In this document: positions 1 through 11,970 of the stretch, one piece after another
How the letters are laid out: every line of letters begins with the position of its first letter
Numbering within the stretch: position 1 is the stretch's first letter
Assembly (NCBI RefSeq): GCF_000003605.2
Contig: NW_003119118.1
Span: 1 to 25,514, forward strand
From: Saccoglossus kowalevskii
Taxonomy: Eukaryota > Hemichordata > Enteropneusta > Harrimaniidae
DNA: 25,514 nt
Direction: 5' to 3'
The notes under the pieces: generated by a model
Seen by the model: the letters and a program-made list of their open reading frames with translations, nothing else
The model's database searches: none
Told to the model about the DNA's origin: nothing
Made by a program: the position numbers and the translations under genes

Positions 1-377
1 CAATAACATCTTTACAACTGTGTCAGGTAGCATATCTCTATGACACTACCAATAACATCTTCACAAGCACTGTGTCAGATAGCATGTCTCTATAACACTG
101 CCAATAACATCTTCACAACCACTGTGTCAGATAGCATGTCTGTATGGCACTGCCAATAACATCTTCAAAACCACTGTGTCAGATAGCATGTCTGTATGGC
201 ACTACCAATAACATCTTCACAACCACCGTGACAGATAGCATGTCTCAATGACACTACCAATAACATCTTCACAACAACTGTGTCAGATAGCATGTCTCCA
301 TGACACTACCAATAACATCTTCACAACAACTGTGTCAGATAGCATGTCTCCGTGACACTACAATAACATCTTCACAA
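1..377 (+). repeat. Left-edge group of distinctive monomers
   Basis: The window opens with a 49-bp monomer (1-49), followed by monomers carrying CTGTATGGCAC (around 130-150 and 184-205), CTCAATGAC, CTCCATGAC, CTCCGTGAC and a 51-bp CACTACAATAAC monomer (near 354-363). CTGTATGG and CTCCATG are rare in the interior. From 184 onward this order matches the right edge of the window at a constant offset of 25,137 bp. Confidence 0.85.
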
Positions 378-672
378 CAACTGTGTCAGATAGCATGTCT
401 CTATGGCACTACCAATAACATCTTCACAACCACTGTGTCAGGTAGCATGTCTCTATGGCACTACCAATAACATTTTCACAACCACTGTTTCAGATAGCAT
501 GTCTCTATGACACTACCAATAACATCTTCACAACCACTGTGTCAGATAGCATGTCTCTATGACCCTACCAATAACATCTTCACAACCACTGTGTCAGATA
601 GCATGTCTTTATGACACTACCAATAACATCTTCACAACCACTGTGTCAGATAGCATGTCTCTATGACACTAC

Positions 673-1348
673 CAATAACATCTTCACAACCACTGTGTCA
701 GATAGCAGGTCTCTATGAAACTACCAATAACATCTTCACAACCACTGTGTCAGATAGCATGTCTCTATGACACTACCAATAACATCTTCACAACCACTGT
801 GTCAGATAGCATGTCTTCATGACACTACCAATAACATCTTCACAACCACTGTGTCATGTAGCATGTCTCTATGACACTACCAGTAAGATCTTCACAAGCA
901 CTGTGTCAGATAGCATGTCTCTATGACACTGCCAATAACATCTTCACAACCACTGTGTCAGGTAGCATGTCTCTATGAAACTACCAATAACATCTTCACA
1001 ACCACTGTGTCAGATAGCATGTCTCTATGACACTACCAATAACATCTTCACAACCACTGTGTCAGATAGCATGTCTTCATGACACTACCAATAACATCTT
1101 CACAACCACTGTGTCATGTAGCATGTCTCTATGACACTACCAATAACATCTTCACAACCACTGTGTCAGATAGCATGTCTCTATGAAACTACCAATAACA
1201 TCTTCACAACCACTGTGTCAGATAGCATGTCTCTATGACACTACCAATAACATCTTCACAACCACTGTGTCAGATAGCATGTCTTCATGACACTACCAAT
1301 AACATCTTCACAACCAATGTGTCATGTAGCATGTCTCTATGACACTAC
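673..1348 (+). repeat. Local 4- to 5-monomer higher-order repeat
   Basis: Three consecutive units are 673-932 (five monomers), 933-1140 (four) and 1141-1348 (four). Each starts with a monomer ending CTATGAAACTAC, then a consensus-like monomer, then one with CTTCATGAC, then one with GTGTCATGTAGC. The first unit has an additional monomer with CAGTAAGATC and CAAGCACTG. The CTATGAAAC marks lie 260 and then 208 bp apart, exactly 5 and 4 times 52. The region is more uniform than the rest of the array. A 50-bp monomer with CAATACATTTTACAGCC follows at 1349. Confidence 0.85.
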
Positions 1349-1796
1349 CAATACATTTTACAGCCACTGTGTCAGATAGCATGTCTATATGACACTATCA
1401 ATAACATCTTCACAACCACTGTGTCAGATAGCATGTCTATATGACACTATCAATAACATCTTCACAACCACTGTGTCAGGTAGCATGTCTATATGACACT
1501 ACCAATAACATCTTCACAACCACTGTGTCAGGTAGCATGACTCTATGACAGTACCAATAACATCTTCACAACCAATGTGGCAGGTAGCATGTCTCTATGA
1601 CACTACCAATAACATTTTTACAACCACTGTGTCAGATAGCATGTCTATATGACACTATCAATAACATCTTCACAACCACTGTGTCAGGTAGCATGTCTAT
1701 ATGACACTACCAATAACATCTTCACAACCACTGTGTCAGGTAGCATGTCTCTATGACAGTACCAATAACATCTTCACAACCACTGTGTCAGGTAGC

Positions 1797-2617
1797 ATGT
1801 CTCTACGACACTACCATTAACATCTTCACAGCAACTGTGTCTGATAGCATGTCTCTATGATACTACCAATAACATCGTTACAACAACTGTGTCAGGTAGC
1901 ATGTCTCTATGGCACTACCAATAACACCTTCACAACCACTGTGTCAGGTAGCATGTCTCTATAACACTACCAATAACGTCTTTATAACAACTGTGTCAGA
2001 TATTATGTCTATATAACACTTCCGATAACATCTTCACAACCACTGTGTCAGTCTCTATGGCACTACCAATAACATCTTCACAACAACAGTGTCATATAGC
2101 ATGTCTCTATGGCACTACCAATAACATCATCGCAACCACTGTGTCAGGTAGCATGTCTCTATGACTCTACCAATAACATCTTCACAACCACTGTGTCAGG
2201 TAGCATGTCTCTATGACACTACCAATAACATCTTTACAACTGTGTCAGATAGCATGTCTTTATGACACTATCAATAACATCTTCACAACCACTGTGTCAG
2301 GTAGCATGTCTATATGACACTATCAATAACATCTTCACAACCACTGTGTCAGGTAGCATGTCTATATGACACTACCATTAACATCTTCACAACCACTGTG
2401 TCAGATAGCATGTCTCTATGACACTACCAATAACATTTTCACAACCACTGTGTCAGATAGAATGTCTCTATGATACTACCAATAACATCTTCACAACAAC
2501 TGTGTTAGATAGCATGTCTCTATGACACTACCAATAGCATCTTCACAACAACTGTGTCAGATAGTATGTCTCTATGACACTACCAATAACATCTTCACAA
2601 CAACTGTGTCAGATAGT
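1797..2617 (+). repeat. 821-bp higher-order unit, first copy
   Basis: This 16-monomer unit starts within ATGTCTCTACGAC and includes monomers with CCATTAAC, ACAGCAACTGTGTCTG, CATCGTTAC and AACACCTTC, then cassette A. Its length is 16 x 52 minus 8 bp (the 44-bp monomer) minus 3 bp (a 49-bp monomer), which is exactly 821. About 612 bp of it (1797-2408) are repeated directly at 2618-3229 with three differences that I found: T/C at 1861 versus 2682, A/G at 1963 versus 2784, and C/T in the CATCTTCAC just before the end. Confidence 0.9.
1971..2170 (+). repeat. Cassette A, copy 1 (reference description)
   Basis: Four monomers of 52, 44, 52 and 52 bp. The first has AACGTCTTTATAAC, GATATTATG and TCTATATAACACTTC. 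The second starts CGATAACATC and lacks ATAGCATG, so GTGTCAG runs straight into TCTCTATGG. The third has AACAACAGTGTCA. The fourth has CATCATCGCAACC and usually ends GACTCTAC. The cassette adds CpG sites that the consensus lacks. This copy has CATATAG instead of CAGATAG in monomer 3, shared with the copies at 2792, 22257 and 23334. Confidence 0.92.
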
Positions 2618-3229
2618 ATGTCTCTACGACACTACCATTAACATCTTCACAGCAACTGTGTCTGATAGCATGTCTCTATGACACTACCAATAACATCGTT
2701 ACAACAACTGTGTCAGGTAGCATGTCTCTATGGCACTACCAATAACACCTTCACAACCACTGTGTCAGGTAGCATGTCTCTATGACACTACCAATAACGT
2801 CTTTATAACAACTGTGTCAGATATTATGTCTATATAACACTTCCGATAACATCTTCACAACCACTGTGTCAGTCTCTATGGCACTACCAATAACATCTTC
2901 ACAACAACAGTGTCATATAGCATGTCTCTATGGCACTACCAATAACATCATCGCAACCACTGTGTCAGGTAGCATGTCTCTATGACTCTACCAATAACAT
3001 CTTCACAACCACTGTGTCAGGTAGCATGTCTCTATGACACTACCAATAACATCTTTACAACTGTGTCAGATAGCATGTCTTTATGACACTATCAATAACA
3101 TCTTCACAACCACTGTGTCAGGTAGCATGTCTATATGACACTATCAATAACATCTTCACAACCACTGTGTCAGGTAGCATGTCTATATGACACTACCATT
3201 AACATCTTTACAACCACTGTGTCAGATAG
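2618..3229 (+). repeat. 821-bp higher-order unit, second (partial) copy
   Basis: This is a direct copy of 1797-2408 with the same monomer order, the same 44- and 49-bp monomers and the same CATATAG change in the third monomer of cassette A. Homology stops at GATAGC versus GATAGT. The array then continues with other subtypes, including a TTCCCAAC monomer near 3312 and a 53-bp CAATAAACATC monomer near 3353. Confidence 0.88.
2792..2991 (+). repeat. Cassette A, copy 2
   Basis: Lies 821 bp after copy 1 and shares its CATATAG mark. The monomer before it reads CTATGACAC where copy 1 is preceded by CTATAACAC. Confidence 0.92.
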
Positions 3230-4081
3230 TATGTCTCTATGACACTACCAATAACATCTTCACAACAACTGTGTCAGATAGCATGTGTCTATGGCACTAC
3301 CAATAACATCTTCCCAACAACTGTGTCAGATAGCATGTCTCTATGACACTACCAATAAACATCTTCACAGCAACTGTGTCAGGTAGCATGTCTTTATGAC
3401 ACTACCAATAACATCTTCACAACAACTGTGTCAGATAGTATGTCTCTATGACACTACCAATAACATCTTCACAACAACTGTGTTAGATAGCATGTCTCTA
3501 TGACATTACCAATAACATCTTCACAACAACTGTGTCATGTAGCGTGTCTCTATGACAGTACCAATAACATCTTCACAACCAATGTGTCAGGTAGCATGTC
3601 TCTATGACACTACCAATAACATTTTTACAACCACTGTGTCAGATAGCATGTCTATATGACACTATCAATAACATCTTCACAACCACTGTGTCAGGTAGCA
3701 TGTCTATATGACACTACCAATAACATCTTCACAACCACTGTGTCAGGTAGCATGTCTCTATGACAGTACCAATAACATCTTCACAACCACTGTGTCAGGT
3801 AGCATGTCTCTACGACACTACCATTAACATCTTCACAGCAACTGTGTCTGATAGCATGTCTCTATGACAGTACCAATAACATCTTCACAACCACTGTGTC
3901 AGGTAGCATGTCTCTATGACAGTACCAATAACATCTTCACAACCACTGTGTCAGGTAGCATGTCTCTACGACACTACCATTAACATCTTCACAGCAACTG
4001 TGTCTGATAGCATGTCTCTATGGCACTACCAATAACACCTTCACAACCACTGTGTCAGGTAGCATGTCTCTATGACACTAC

Positions 4082-4281
4082 CAATAACGTCTTTATAACA
4101 ACTGTGTCAGATATTATGTCTATATAACACTTCCGATAACATCTTCACAACCACTGTGTCAGTCTCTATGGCACTACCAATAACATCTTCACAACAACAG
4201 TGTCAGATAGCATGTCTCTATGGCACTACCAATAACATCATCGCAACCACTGTGTCAGGTAGCATGTCTCTATGACTCTAC
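4082..4281 (+). repeat. Cassette A, copy 3
   Basis: Has the common CAGATAG in monomer 3. It lies 1290 bp after copy 2, which equals 25 x 52 minus 8, minus 3, plus 1 for the CAATAAACATC monomer. A 49-bp monomer follows near 4333. Confidence 0.92.
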
Positions 4282-4379
4282 CAATAACATCTTCACAACC
4301 ACTGTGTCAGGTAGCATGTCTCTATGACACTACCAATAACATCTTTACAACTGTGTCAGATAGCATGTCTTTATGACAC

Positions 4380-5285
4380 TATCAATAACATCTTCACAAC
4401 CACTGTGTCAGGTAGCATGTCTATATGACATTATCAATAACATCTTCACAACCACTGTGTCAGGTAGCATGTCTATATGACACTACCAATAACATCTTCA
4501 CAACCACTGTGTCAGGTAGCATGTCTCTATGACAGTACCAATAACATCTTCACAACCACTGTGTCAGGTAGCATGTCTCTATGACACTACCAATAACATC
4601 TTCACAACCACTGTGTCAGGTAGCATGTCTCTATGACAGTACCAATAACATCTTCACAACCACTGTGTCAGGTAGCATGTCTCTACGACACTACCATTAA
4701 CATCTTCACAGCAACTGTGTCAGATAGCATGTCTATATGACACTACCAATAACATCTTCACAACAACTGTGTCAGATAGTATGTCTCTATGACACTACCA
4801 ATAACATCTTCACAACAACTGTGTCAGATAGTATGTCTCTATGACACTACCAATAATATCTTCACAACCACTGTGTCAGATAGCATGTCTCTATGACACT
4901 ACCAATAACGTCTTTATAACAAGTGTGTCAGATATTATGTCTATATAACACTTCCGATAACATCTTCACAACCACTGTGTCAGTCTCTATGGCACTACCA
5001 ATAACATCTTCACAACAACAGTGTCAGATAGCATGTCTCTATGGCACTACCAATAACATCATCGCAACCACTGTGTCAGATAGCATGTCTCTATGACAGT
5101 ACCAATAACATATTTACAACCACTGCGTCAGGTAGCATGTCAATATGACACTATCAATAACATCTTCACAACCACTGTGTCAGGTAGCATATCTCTATGA
5201 CACTACCAATAACATCTTTACAACTGTGTCAGATAATATGTCTCTATGACACTACCAATAACATCTTCACAACAACTGTGTCAGA
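4380..5285 (+). repeat. 0.9-kb block around cassette A copy 4
   Basis: Corresponds to 17237-18142 at an offset of 12,857 bp, with shared rare marks: AACAAGTGTG, CATATTTACAACCACTGCG, GCATGTCAATATG and GCATATCTC. Differences include GATAATATG here versus GATAGTATG there. To the left, the partner has CATCATCAC where this copy has a 49-bp TTTACAACTGTG monomer. Confidence 0.82.
4903..5102 (+). repeat. Cassette A, copy 4
   Basis: Marked by AACAAGTGTG in monomer 1 (usually AACAACTGTG), and by a fourth monomer carrying GATAG and ending GACAGTAC instead of GACTCTAC. Both marks are shared only with the copy at 17760. It lies 821 bp after copy 3. Confidence 0.92.
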
Positions 5286-5465
5286 TAGCATGTCTGTATG
5301 TCACTACCAATAAACATCTTCACAACCACTGTGTCAGATAGTATGTCTCTATGACACTACCCAATAACATCTTCACAACAACTGTGTTAGATAGCATGTC
5401 TCTATGACACTACCAATAACATCTTCACAACAACTGTGTCATGTAGCGTGTCTTTATGACACTAC

Positions 5466-5620
5466 CAATAACATTTTCACAACAACCCGGTCAGATAGCG
5501 TGTCTCTATGACACTACCAATAACATTTTATAACAACAGTGTCAGATATTATGTCTATATAACACTTCCGATAACATCTTTACAACCACTGTGTCAGATA
5601 GCATGTCTCTATGACACTAC
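5466..5620 (+). repeat. Cassette B, copy 1 (reference description)
   Basis: Three monomers of 52, 51 and 52 bp. The first has CATTTTCACAACAACCCGG, where CCCGG replaces CTGTG. The second has CATTTTATAACAAC, GATATTATG and TCTATATAACACTTC. The third starts CGATAACATCTTTAC. In most copies a monomer with GTGTCATGTAGCGTGTCTTT precedes and one starting CAATACCATTTTTAC follows. This copy has GATAGCGTG in monomer 1 and AACAACAGTG in monomer 2, unlike its siblings (GATAGCATG, AACAACGGTG). Confidence 0.9.
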
Positions 5621-6348
5621 CAATACCATTTTTACAACCACTGTGTCAGGTAGCATGTCTTTATGACACTACCAATAACATCTTCACAACCACTGTGTCA
5701 GATAGCATGTCTCTATGACCCTACCAATAACATCATCACAACCACTGTGTCAGGTAGCATGTCTCTATGACACTACCAATAACATCTTCACAACCACTGT
5801 GTGAGGTAGCATGTCTATATGACACTATCAATAACATCTTCACAACCACTGTGTCAGGTAGCATGTCTATATGACACTATCAATAACATCTTCACAACCA
5901 CTGTGTCAGGTAGCATGTCTATATGACACTACCAATAACATCTTCACAACCACTGTGTCAGGTAGCATGTCTCTATGACAGTACCAATAACATCTTCACA
6001 ACCACTGTGTCAGGTAGCATGTCTCTATGACACTACCAATAACATCTTCACAACCACTGTGTCAGGTAGCATGTCTCTATGACAGTACCAATAACATCTT
6101 CACAACCACTGTGTCAGGTAGCATGTCTCTACGACACTACCATTAACATCTTCACAGCAACTGTGTCAGATAGCATGTCTTTATGACACTACCAATAACA
6201 TCTTCACAACAACTGTGTCAGATAGTATGTCTCTATGACACTACCAATAACATCTTCACAACAACTGTGTCAGATAGTATGTCTCTATGACACTACCAAT
6301 AATATCTTCACAGCCACTGTGTCAGATAGCATGTCTCTATGACACTAC

Positions 6349-6548
6349 CAATAACGTCTTTATAACAACTGTGTCAGATATTATGTCTATATAACACTTC
6401 CGATAACATCTTCACAACCACTGTGTCAGTCTCTATGGCACTACCAATAACATCTTCACAACAACAGTGTCAGATAGCATGTCTCTATGGCACTACCAAT
6501 AACATCATCGCAACCACTGTGTCAGGTAGCATGTCTTTATGACACTAC
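6349..6548 (+). repeat. Cassette A, copy 5
   Basis: Monomers 1 to 3 are typical. The fourth ends CTTTATGACACTAC, a different tail from the usual GACTCTAC, so the right boundary has been exchanged. It is preceded by an AATATCTTCACAGCC monomer, as is copy 6. Confidence 0.92.
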
Positions 6549-7640
6549 CAATAACATCTTCACAACAACTGTGTCAGGTAGCATGTCTTTATGACACTAC
6601 CAATAACATCTTCACAACAACTGTGTCAGATAGCATGTCTCTATGACAGTACTAATAACATATTTACAACCACTGTGTCAGGTAGCATGTCTCTATGACA
6701 CTACCCATAACATCTTTACAACCACTGTGTCAGATAGCATGTCTCTATGACACTACCAATAACATCTTTACAACCACTGTGTCAGATAGCATGTCTCTAT
6801 GACAGTACTAATAACATATTTACAACCACTGTGTCAGGTAGCATGTCTCTATGACACTACCCATAACATCTTTACAACCACTGTGTCAGATAGCATGTCT
6901 CTATGACACTACCAATAACATTTTCACAAGCACTGCGTTAGATAGCATGTCTCTATGACACTACCAATAACATCTTCACAACAACTGTGTCAGATAGTAT
7001 GTCTCTATGACACTACCAATAACATCTTCACAACAACTGTGTCAGATAGTATGTCTCTATGACACTACTATTAACATCTTCACAACCACTGTGTCAGATA
7101 GCATGTCTCTATGACACTACCAATAACATCTTCACAACAACTGTGTTAGATAGCATGTCTCTATGACACTACCAATAACATTTTCACAACAACTGTGTTA
7201 GATAGCATGTCTCTATGACACTACCATTAACATCTTCACAAGCACTGTGTCAGATAGAATGTCTCTATGACACTACCAATAACATCTTCACAACAAATGT
7301 GTTAGATAGCATGTCTCTATGACACTACCAATAACATCTTCACAACAACTGTGTTAGATAGCATGTCTCTACGACAGTACCAATAACATCTTCACAACCA
7401 CTGTGTCAGGTAGCATGTCTCTACGACACTACCATTAACATCTTCACAGCAACTGTGTCAGATAGCATGTCTTTATGACACTACCAATAACATCTTCACA
7501 ACAACTGTGTCAGATAGTATGTCTCTATGACACTACCAATAACATCTTCACAACAACTGTGTCAGATAGTATGTCTCTATGACACTACCAATAATATCTT
7601 CACAGCCACTGTGTCAGATAGCATGTCTCTATGACACTAC

Positions 7641-7840
7641 CAATAACGTCTTTATAACAACTGTGTCAGATATTATGTCTATATAACACTTCCGATAACA
7701 TCTTCACAACCACTGTGTCAGTCTCTATGGCACTACCAATAACATCTTCACAACAACAGTGTCAGATAGCATGTCTCTATGGCACTACCAATAACATCAT
7801 CGCAACCACTGTGTCAGGTAGCATGTCTCTATGACTCTAC
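7641..7840 (+). repeat. Cassette A, copy 6
   Basis: A typical copy with the GACTCTAC end, preceded by the AATATCTTCACAGCC monomer. It lies 1292 bp after copy 5, which is 25 x 52 minus the 8-bp deletion. Confidence 0.92.
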
Positions 7841-8010
7841 CAATAACATCTTCACAACCACTGTGTCAGGTAGCATGTTTCTATGACACTACAATAACAT
7901 CTTCACAACAACTGTGTCAGATAGCATGTCTCTATGACACTACCAATAACATCTTCACAACAACTGTGTCAGATAGCATGTCTCTATGACAGTACTAATA
8001 ACATATTTAC

Positions 8011-9044
8011 AACAACTGTGTCAGATAGTATGTCTCTATGACACTACCAATAACATCTTCACAACAACTGTGTCAGATAGTATGTCTCTATGACACTACC
8101 AATAACATCTTCACAACAACTGTGTTAGATAGCATGTCTCTATGACACTACCAATAACATCTTCACAACAACTGTGTCATGTAGCGTGTCTTTATGACAC
8201 TACCAATAACATTTTCACAACAACCCGGTCAGATAGCATGTCTCTATGACACTACCAATAACATTTTATAACAACGGTGTCAGATATTATGTCTATATAA
8301 CACTTCCGATAACATCTTTACAACCACTGTGTCAGATAGCATGTCTCTATGACACTACCAATACCATTTTTACAACCACTGTGTCAGGTAGCATGTCTAT
8401 ATGACACTACCAATAACATCTTCACAACCACTGTGTCAGATAGCATGTCTCTATGACACTACCAATAACATCTTTACAACCACTGTGTCAGGTAGCATGT
8501 CTCTATGACACTACCAATAACATCTTCACAACCACTGTGTGAGGTAGCATGTCTATATGACACTATCAATAACATCTTCACAACCACTGTGTCAGGTAGC
8601 ATGTCTATATGACACTATCAATAACATCTTCACAACCACTGTGTCAGGTAGCATGTCTATATGACACTACCAATAACATCTTCACAACCACTGTGTCAGG
8701 TAGCATGTCTCTATGACAGTACCAATAACATCTTCACAACCAATGTGTCAGGTAGCATGTCTCTATGACACTACCAATAACATTTTTACAACCACTGTGT
8801 CAGATAGCATGTCTATATGACACTATCAATAACATCTTCACAACCACTGTGTCAGGTAGCATGTCTATATGACACTACCAATAACATCTTCACAACCACT
8901 GTGTCAGGTAGCATGTCTCTATGACAGTACCAATATCATCTTCACAACCACTGTGTCAGGTAGCATGTCTCTACGACACTACCATTAACATCTTCACAGC
9001 AACTGTGTCTGATAGCATGTCTCTATGATACTACCAATAACATC
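8011..9044 (+). repeat. 1.03-kb duplicated block, left copy
   Basis: Matches 23911-24944 base for base except four substitutions that I found (8458, 8748, 8755 and 8936), with no indel, about 99.6% identity. It contains cassette B copy 2 and the CTACGAC / ACAGCAAC monomers. At its right end it switches from CATCGTTACAACAAC to CATCTTTACAACCAC, so the partner continues into cassette A while this copy does not. Confidence 0.9.
8204..8358 (+). repeat. Cassette B, copy 2
   Basis: The 51-bp TATATAAC monomer form. Identical to the copy at 24104, inside a 1.03-kb block repeated at an offset of 15,900 bp. Confidence 0.9.
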
Positions 9045-9099
9045 TTTACAACCACTGTGTCAGGTAGCATGTCTCTATGACACTACCAATAACATCTTC

Positions 9100-9998
9100 A
9101 CAACCACTGTGTCAGGTAGCATGTCTATATGACACTATCAATAACATCTTCACAACCACTGTGTCAGGTAGCATGTCTATATGACACTATCAATAACATC
9201 TTCACAACCACTGTGTCAGGTAGCATGTCTCTATGACAGTACCAATAACATCTTCACAACCAATGTGTCAGGTAGCATGTCTCTATGACACTACCAATAA
9301 CATTTTTACAACCACTGTGTCAGATAGCATGTCTATATGACACTATCAATAACATCTTCACAACCACTGTGTCAGGTAGCATGTCTATATGACACTACCA
9401 ATAACATCTTCACAACCACTGTGTCAGGTAGCATGTCTCTATGACAGTACCAATATCATCTTCACAACCACTGTGTCAGGTAGCATGTCTCTACGACACT
9501 ACCATTAACATCTTCACAGCAACTGTGTCTGATAGCATGTCTCTATGATACTACCAATAACATCGTTACAACAACTGTGTCAGGTAGCATGTCTCTATGG
9601 CACTACCAATAACACCTTCACAACCACTGTGTCAGGTAGCATGTCTCTATGACACTACCAATAACGTCTTTATAACAACTGTGTCAGATATTATGTCTAT
9701 ATAACACTTCCGATAACATCTTCACAACCACTGTGTCAGTCTCTATGGCACTACCAATAACATCTTCACAACAACAGTGTCAGATAGCATGTCTCTATGG
9801 CACTACCAATAACATCATCGCAACCACTGTGTCAGGTAGCATGTCTCTATGACTCTACCAATAACATCTTCACAACCACTGTGTCAGGTAGCATGTCTCT
9901 ATGACACTACCAATAACATCTTTACAACTGTGTCAGATAGCATGTCTTTATGACACTATCAATAACATCTTCACAACCACTGTGTCAGGTAGCATGTC
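9100..9998 (+). repeat. 0.9-kb duplicated block, left copy
   Basis: Matches 14056-14954 at an offset of 4,956 bp and contains cassette A copy 7. Monomer order is conserved throughout. Differences include ATATGACACTATC versus ATATAACACTACC near the left side and CAATATCATC versus CAATAACATC. Agreement ends where CTATATG meets CTCTATG at about 9999. Confidence 0.85.
9659..9858 (+). repeat. Cassette A, copy 7
   Basis: A typical copy inside the block that is repeated at 14615 with an offset of 4,956 bp. It is preceded by the CTACGAC, CATCGTTAC and AACACCTTC monomers that also precede copies 1, 2, 9, 13, 14 and 15. Confidence 0.92.
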
Positions 9999-10271
9999 TA
10001 TATGACACTACCATTAACATCTTCACAACCACTGTGTCAGATAGCATGTCTCTATGACACTACCAATAACATCTTCACAACAACTGTGTTAGATAGCATG
10101 TCTCTATGACACTACCAATAGCATCTTCACAACAACTGTGTCAGATAGTATGTCTCTATGACACTACCAATAACATCTTCACAACAACTGTGTCAGATAG
10201 TATGTCTCTATGACACTACCAATAACATCTTCACAACAACTGTGTCATGTAGCGTGTCTTTATGACACTAC

Positions 10272-10531
10272 CAATAACATCTTCACAACAACCCGGTCAG
10301 ATAGCATGTCTCTATGACAATACCAATAACATTTTTATAACAACGGTGTCAGATATTATGTCTATATAACACTTCCGATAACATCTTTACAACCACTTTG
10401 TCAGATAGCATGTCTCTATGACACTACCAATAACATTTTTATAACAACGGTGTCAGATATTATGTCTATATAACACTTCCGATAACATCTTTACAACCAC
10501 TGTGTCAGATAGCATGTCTCTATGACACTAC
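10272..10531 (+). repeat. Cassette B, copy 3, with doubled TATATAA pair
   Basis: The CCCGG monomer here begins CATCTTCAC, not CATTTTCAC, and ends GACAATAC. The pair of TATATAAC monomer and CGATAAC monomer occurs twice in a row (10324-10427 and 10428-10531), an extra 104 bp. The first CGATAAC monomer has CCACTTTG for CCACTGTG. Confidence 0.9.
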
Positions 10532-11311
10532 CAATACCATTTTTACAACCACTGTGTCAGGTAGCATGTCTATATGACACTACCAATAACATCTTCACAA
10601 CCACTGTGTCAGATAGCATGTCTCTATGACCCTACCAATAACATCTTTACAACCACTGTGTCAGGTAGCATGTCTCTATGACACTACCAATATCATCTTC
10701 ACAACCACTGTGTGAGGTAGCATGTCTATATGACACTATCAATAACATCTTCACAACCACTGTGTCAGGTAGCATGTCTATATGACACTATCAATAACAT
10801 CTTCACAACCACTGTGTCAGGTAGCATGTCTATATGACACTACCAATAACATCTTCACAACCACTGTGTCAGGTAGCATGTCTCTATGACAGTACCAATA
10901 ACATCTTCACAACCAATGTGTCAGGTAGCATGTCTCTATGACACTACCAATAACATTTTTACAACCACTGTGTCAGATAGCATGTCTATATGACACTATC
11001 AATAACATCTTCACAACCACTGTGTCAGGTAGCATGTCTATATGACACTACCATTAACATCTTCACAACCACTGTGTCAGATAGCATGTCTCTATGACAC
11101 TACCAATAACATCTTCACAACAACTGTGTCAGATAGTATGTCTCTATGACACTACCAATAACATCTTCACAACAACTGTGTCAGATAGTATGTCTCTATG
11201 ACACTACCAATAACATCTTCACAACAACTGTGTTAGATAGCATGTCTCTATGACACTACCAATAACATCTTCACAACAACTGTGTCATGTAGCGTGTCTT
11301 TATGACACTAC

Positions 11312-11415
11312 CAATAATATTTTCACAACAACCTGGTCAGATAGCATGTCTCTATGACAATACCAATAACATTTTTATAACAACGGTGTCAGATATTATG
11401 TCTATATAACACTTC
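11312..11415 (+). repeat. Cassette B, copy 4, truncated into cassette A
   Basis: The first monomer reads AATATTTTCAC and AACCTGG (CCCGG changed to CCTGG, losing its CpG) and ends GACAATAC. The second is the 52-bp CATTTTTATAAC form. The third monomer is the A/B chimera at 11416. Confidence 0.88.
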
Positions 11416-11615
11416 CGATAACATCTTTACAACCACTGTGTCAGATATTATGTCTATATAACACTTCCGATAACATCTTCACAACCACTGTGTCAGTCTT
11501 TATGGCACTACCAATAACATCTTCACAACAACAGTGTCAGATAGCATGTCTCTATGGCACTACCAATAACATCATCGCAACCACTGTGTCAGGTAGCATG
11601 TCTCTATGACTCTAC
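11416..11615 (+). repeat. Chimeric cassette A joined to cassette B
   Basis: The first monomer (11416-11467) starts like the CGATAACATCTTTAC monomer of cassette B but ends like the GATATTATG / TATATAAC monomer of cassette A. The 44-bp monomer follows (11468-11511), here with TCTTTATGG, then the AACAACAGTG and CATCATCGC monomers. It therefore replaces the AACGTCTTTATAAC start by a B-type start, a signature of exchange inside one monomer. Confidence 0.88.
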
Positions 11616-11970
11616 CAATAACATCTTCACAACCACTGTGTCAGGTAGCATGTCTCTATTACACTACCAATAACATCTTTACAACTGTGTCAGATAGCAT
11701 GTCTTTATGACACTATCAATAACATCTTCACAACCACTGTGTCAGGTAGCATGTCTATATGACATTATCAATAACATCTTCACAACCACTGTGTCAGGTA
11801 GCATGTCTATATGACACTACCAATAACATCTTCACAACCACTGTGTCAGGTAGCATGTCTCTATGACAGTACCAATAACATCTTCACAACCACTGTGTCA
11901 GGTAGCATGTCTCTATGACACTACCAAATAACATCTTCACAACCACTGTGTCAGGTAGCATGTCTCTATG

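Noticed and set aside
985..1036. Internal half-repeat of about 26 bp inside the monomer
   Set aside because: CACAACCA and CACTACCA, and CATCTTC and CATGTCTC, look alike but are 34 and 27 bp apart and do not align as two halves; similarity is at chance level for such a biased composition.
1971..2066. Cassette A as an inserted mobile element
   Set aside because: It is built wholly of satellite monomer with substitutions and an 8-bp deletion. It has no terminal inverted repeats, no target-site duplication and no foreign sequence.
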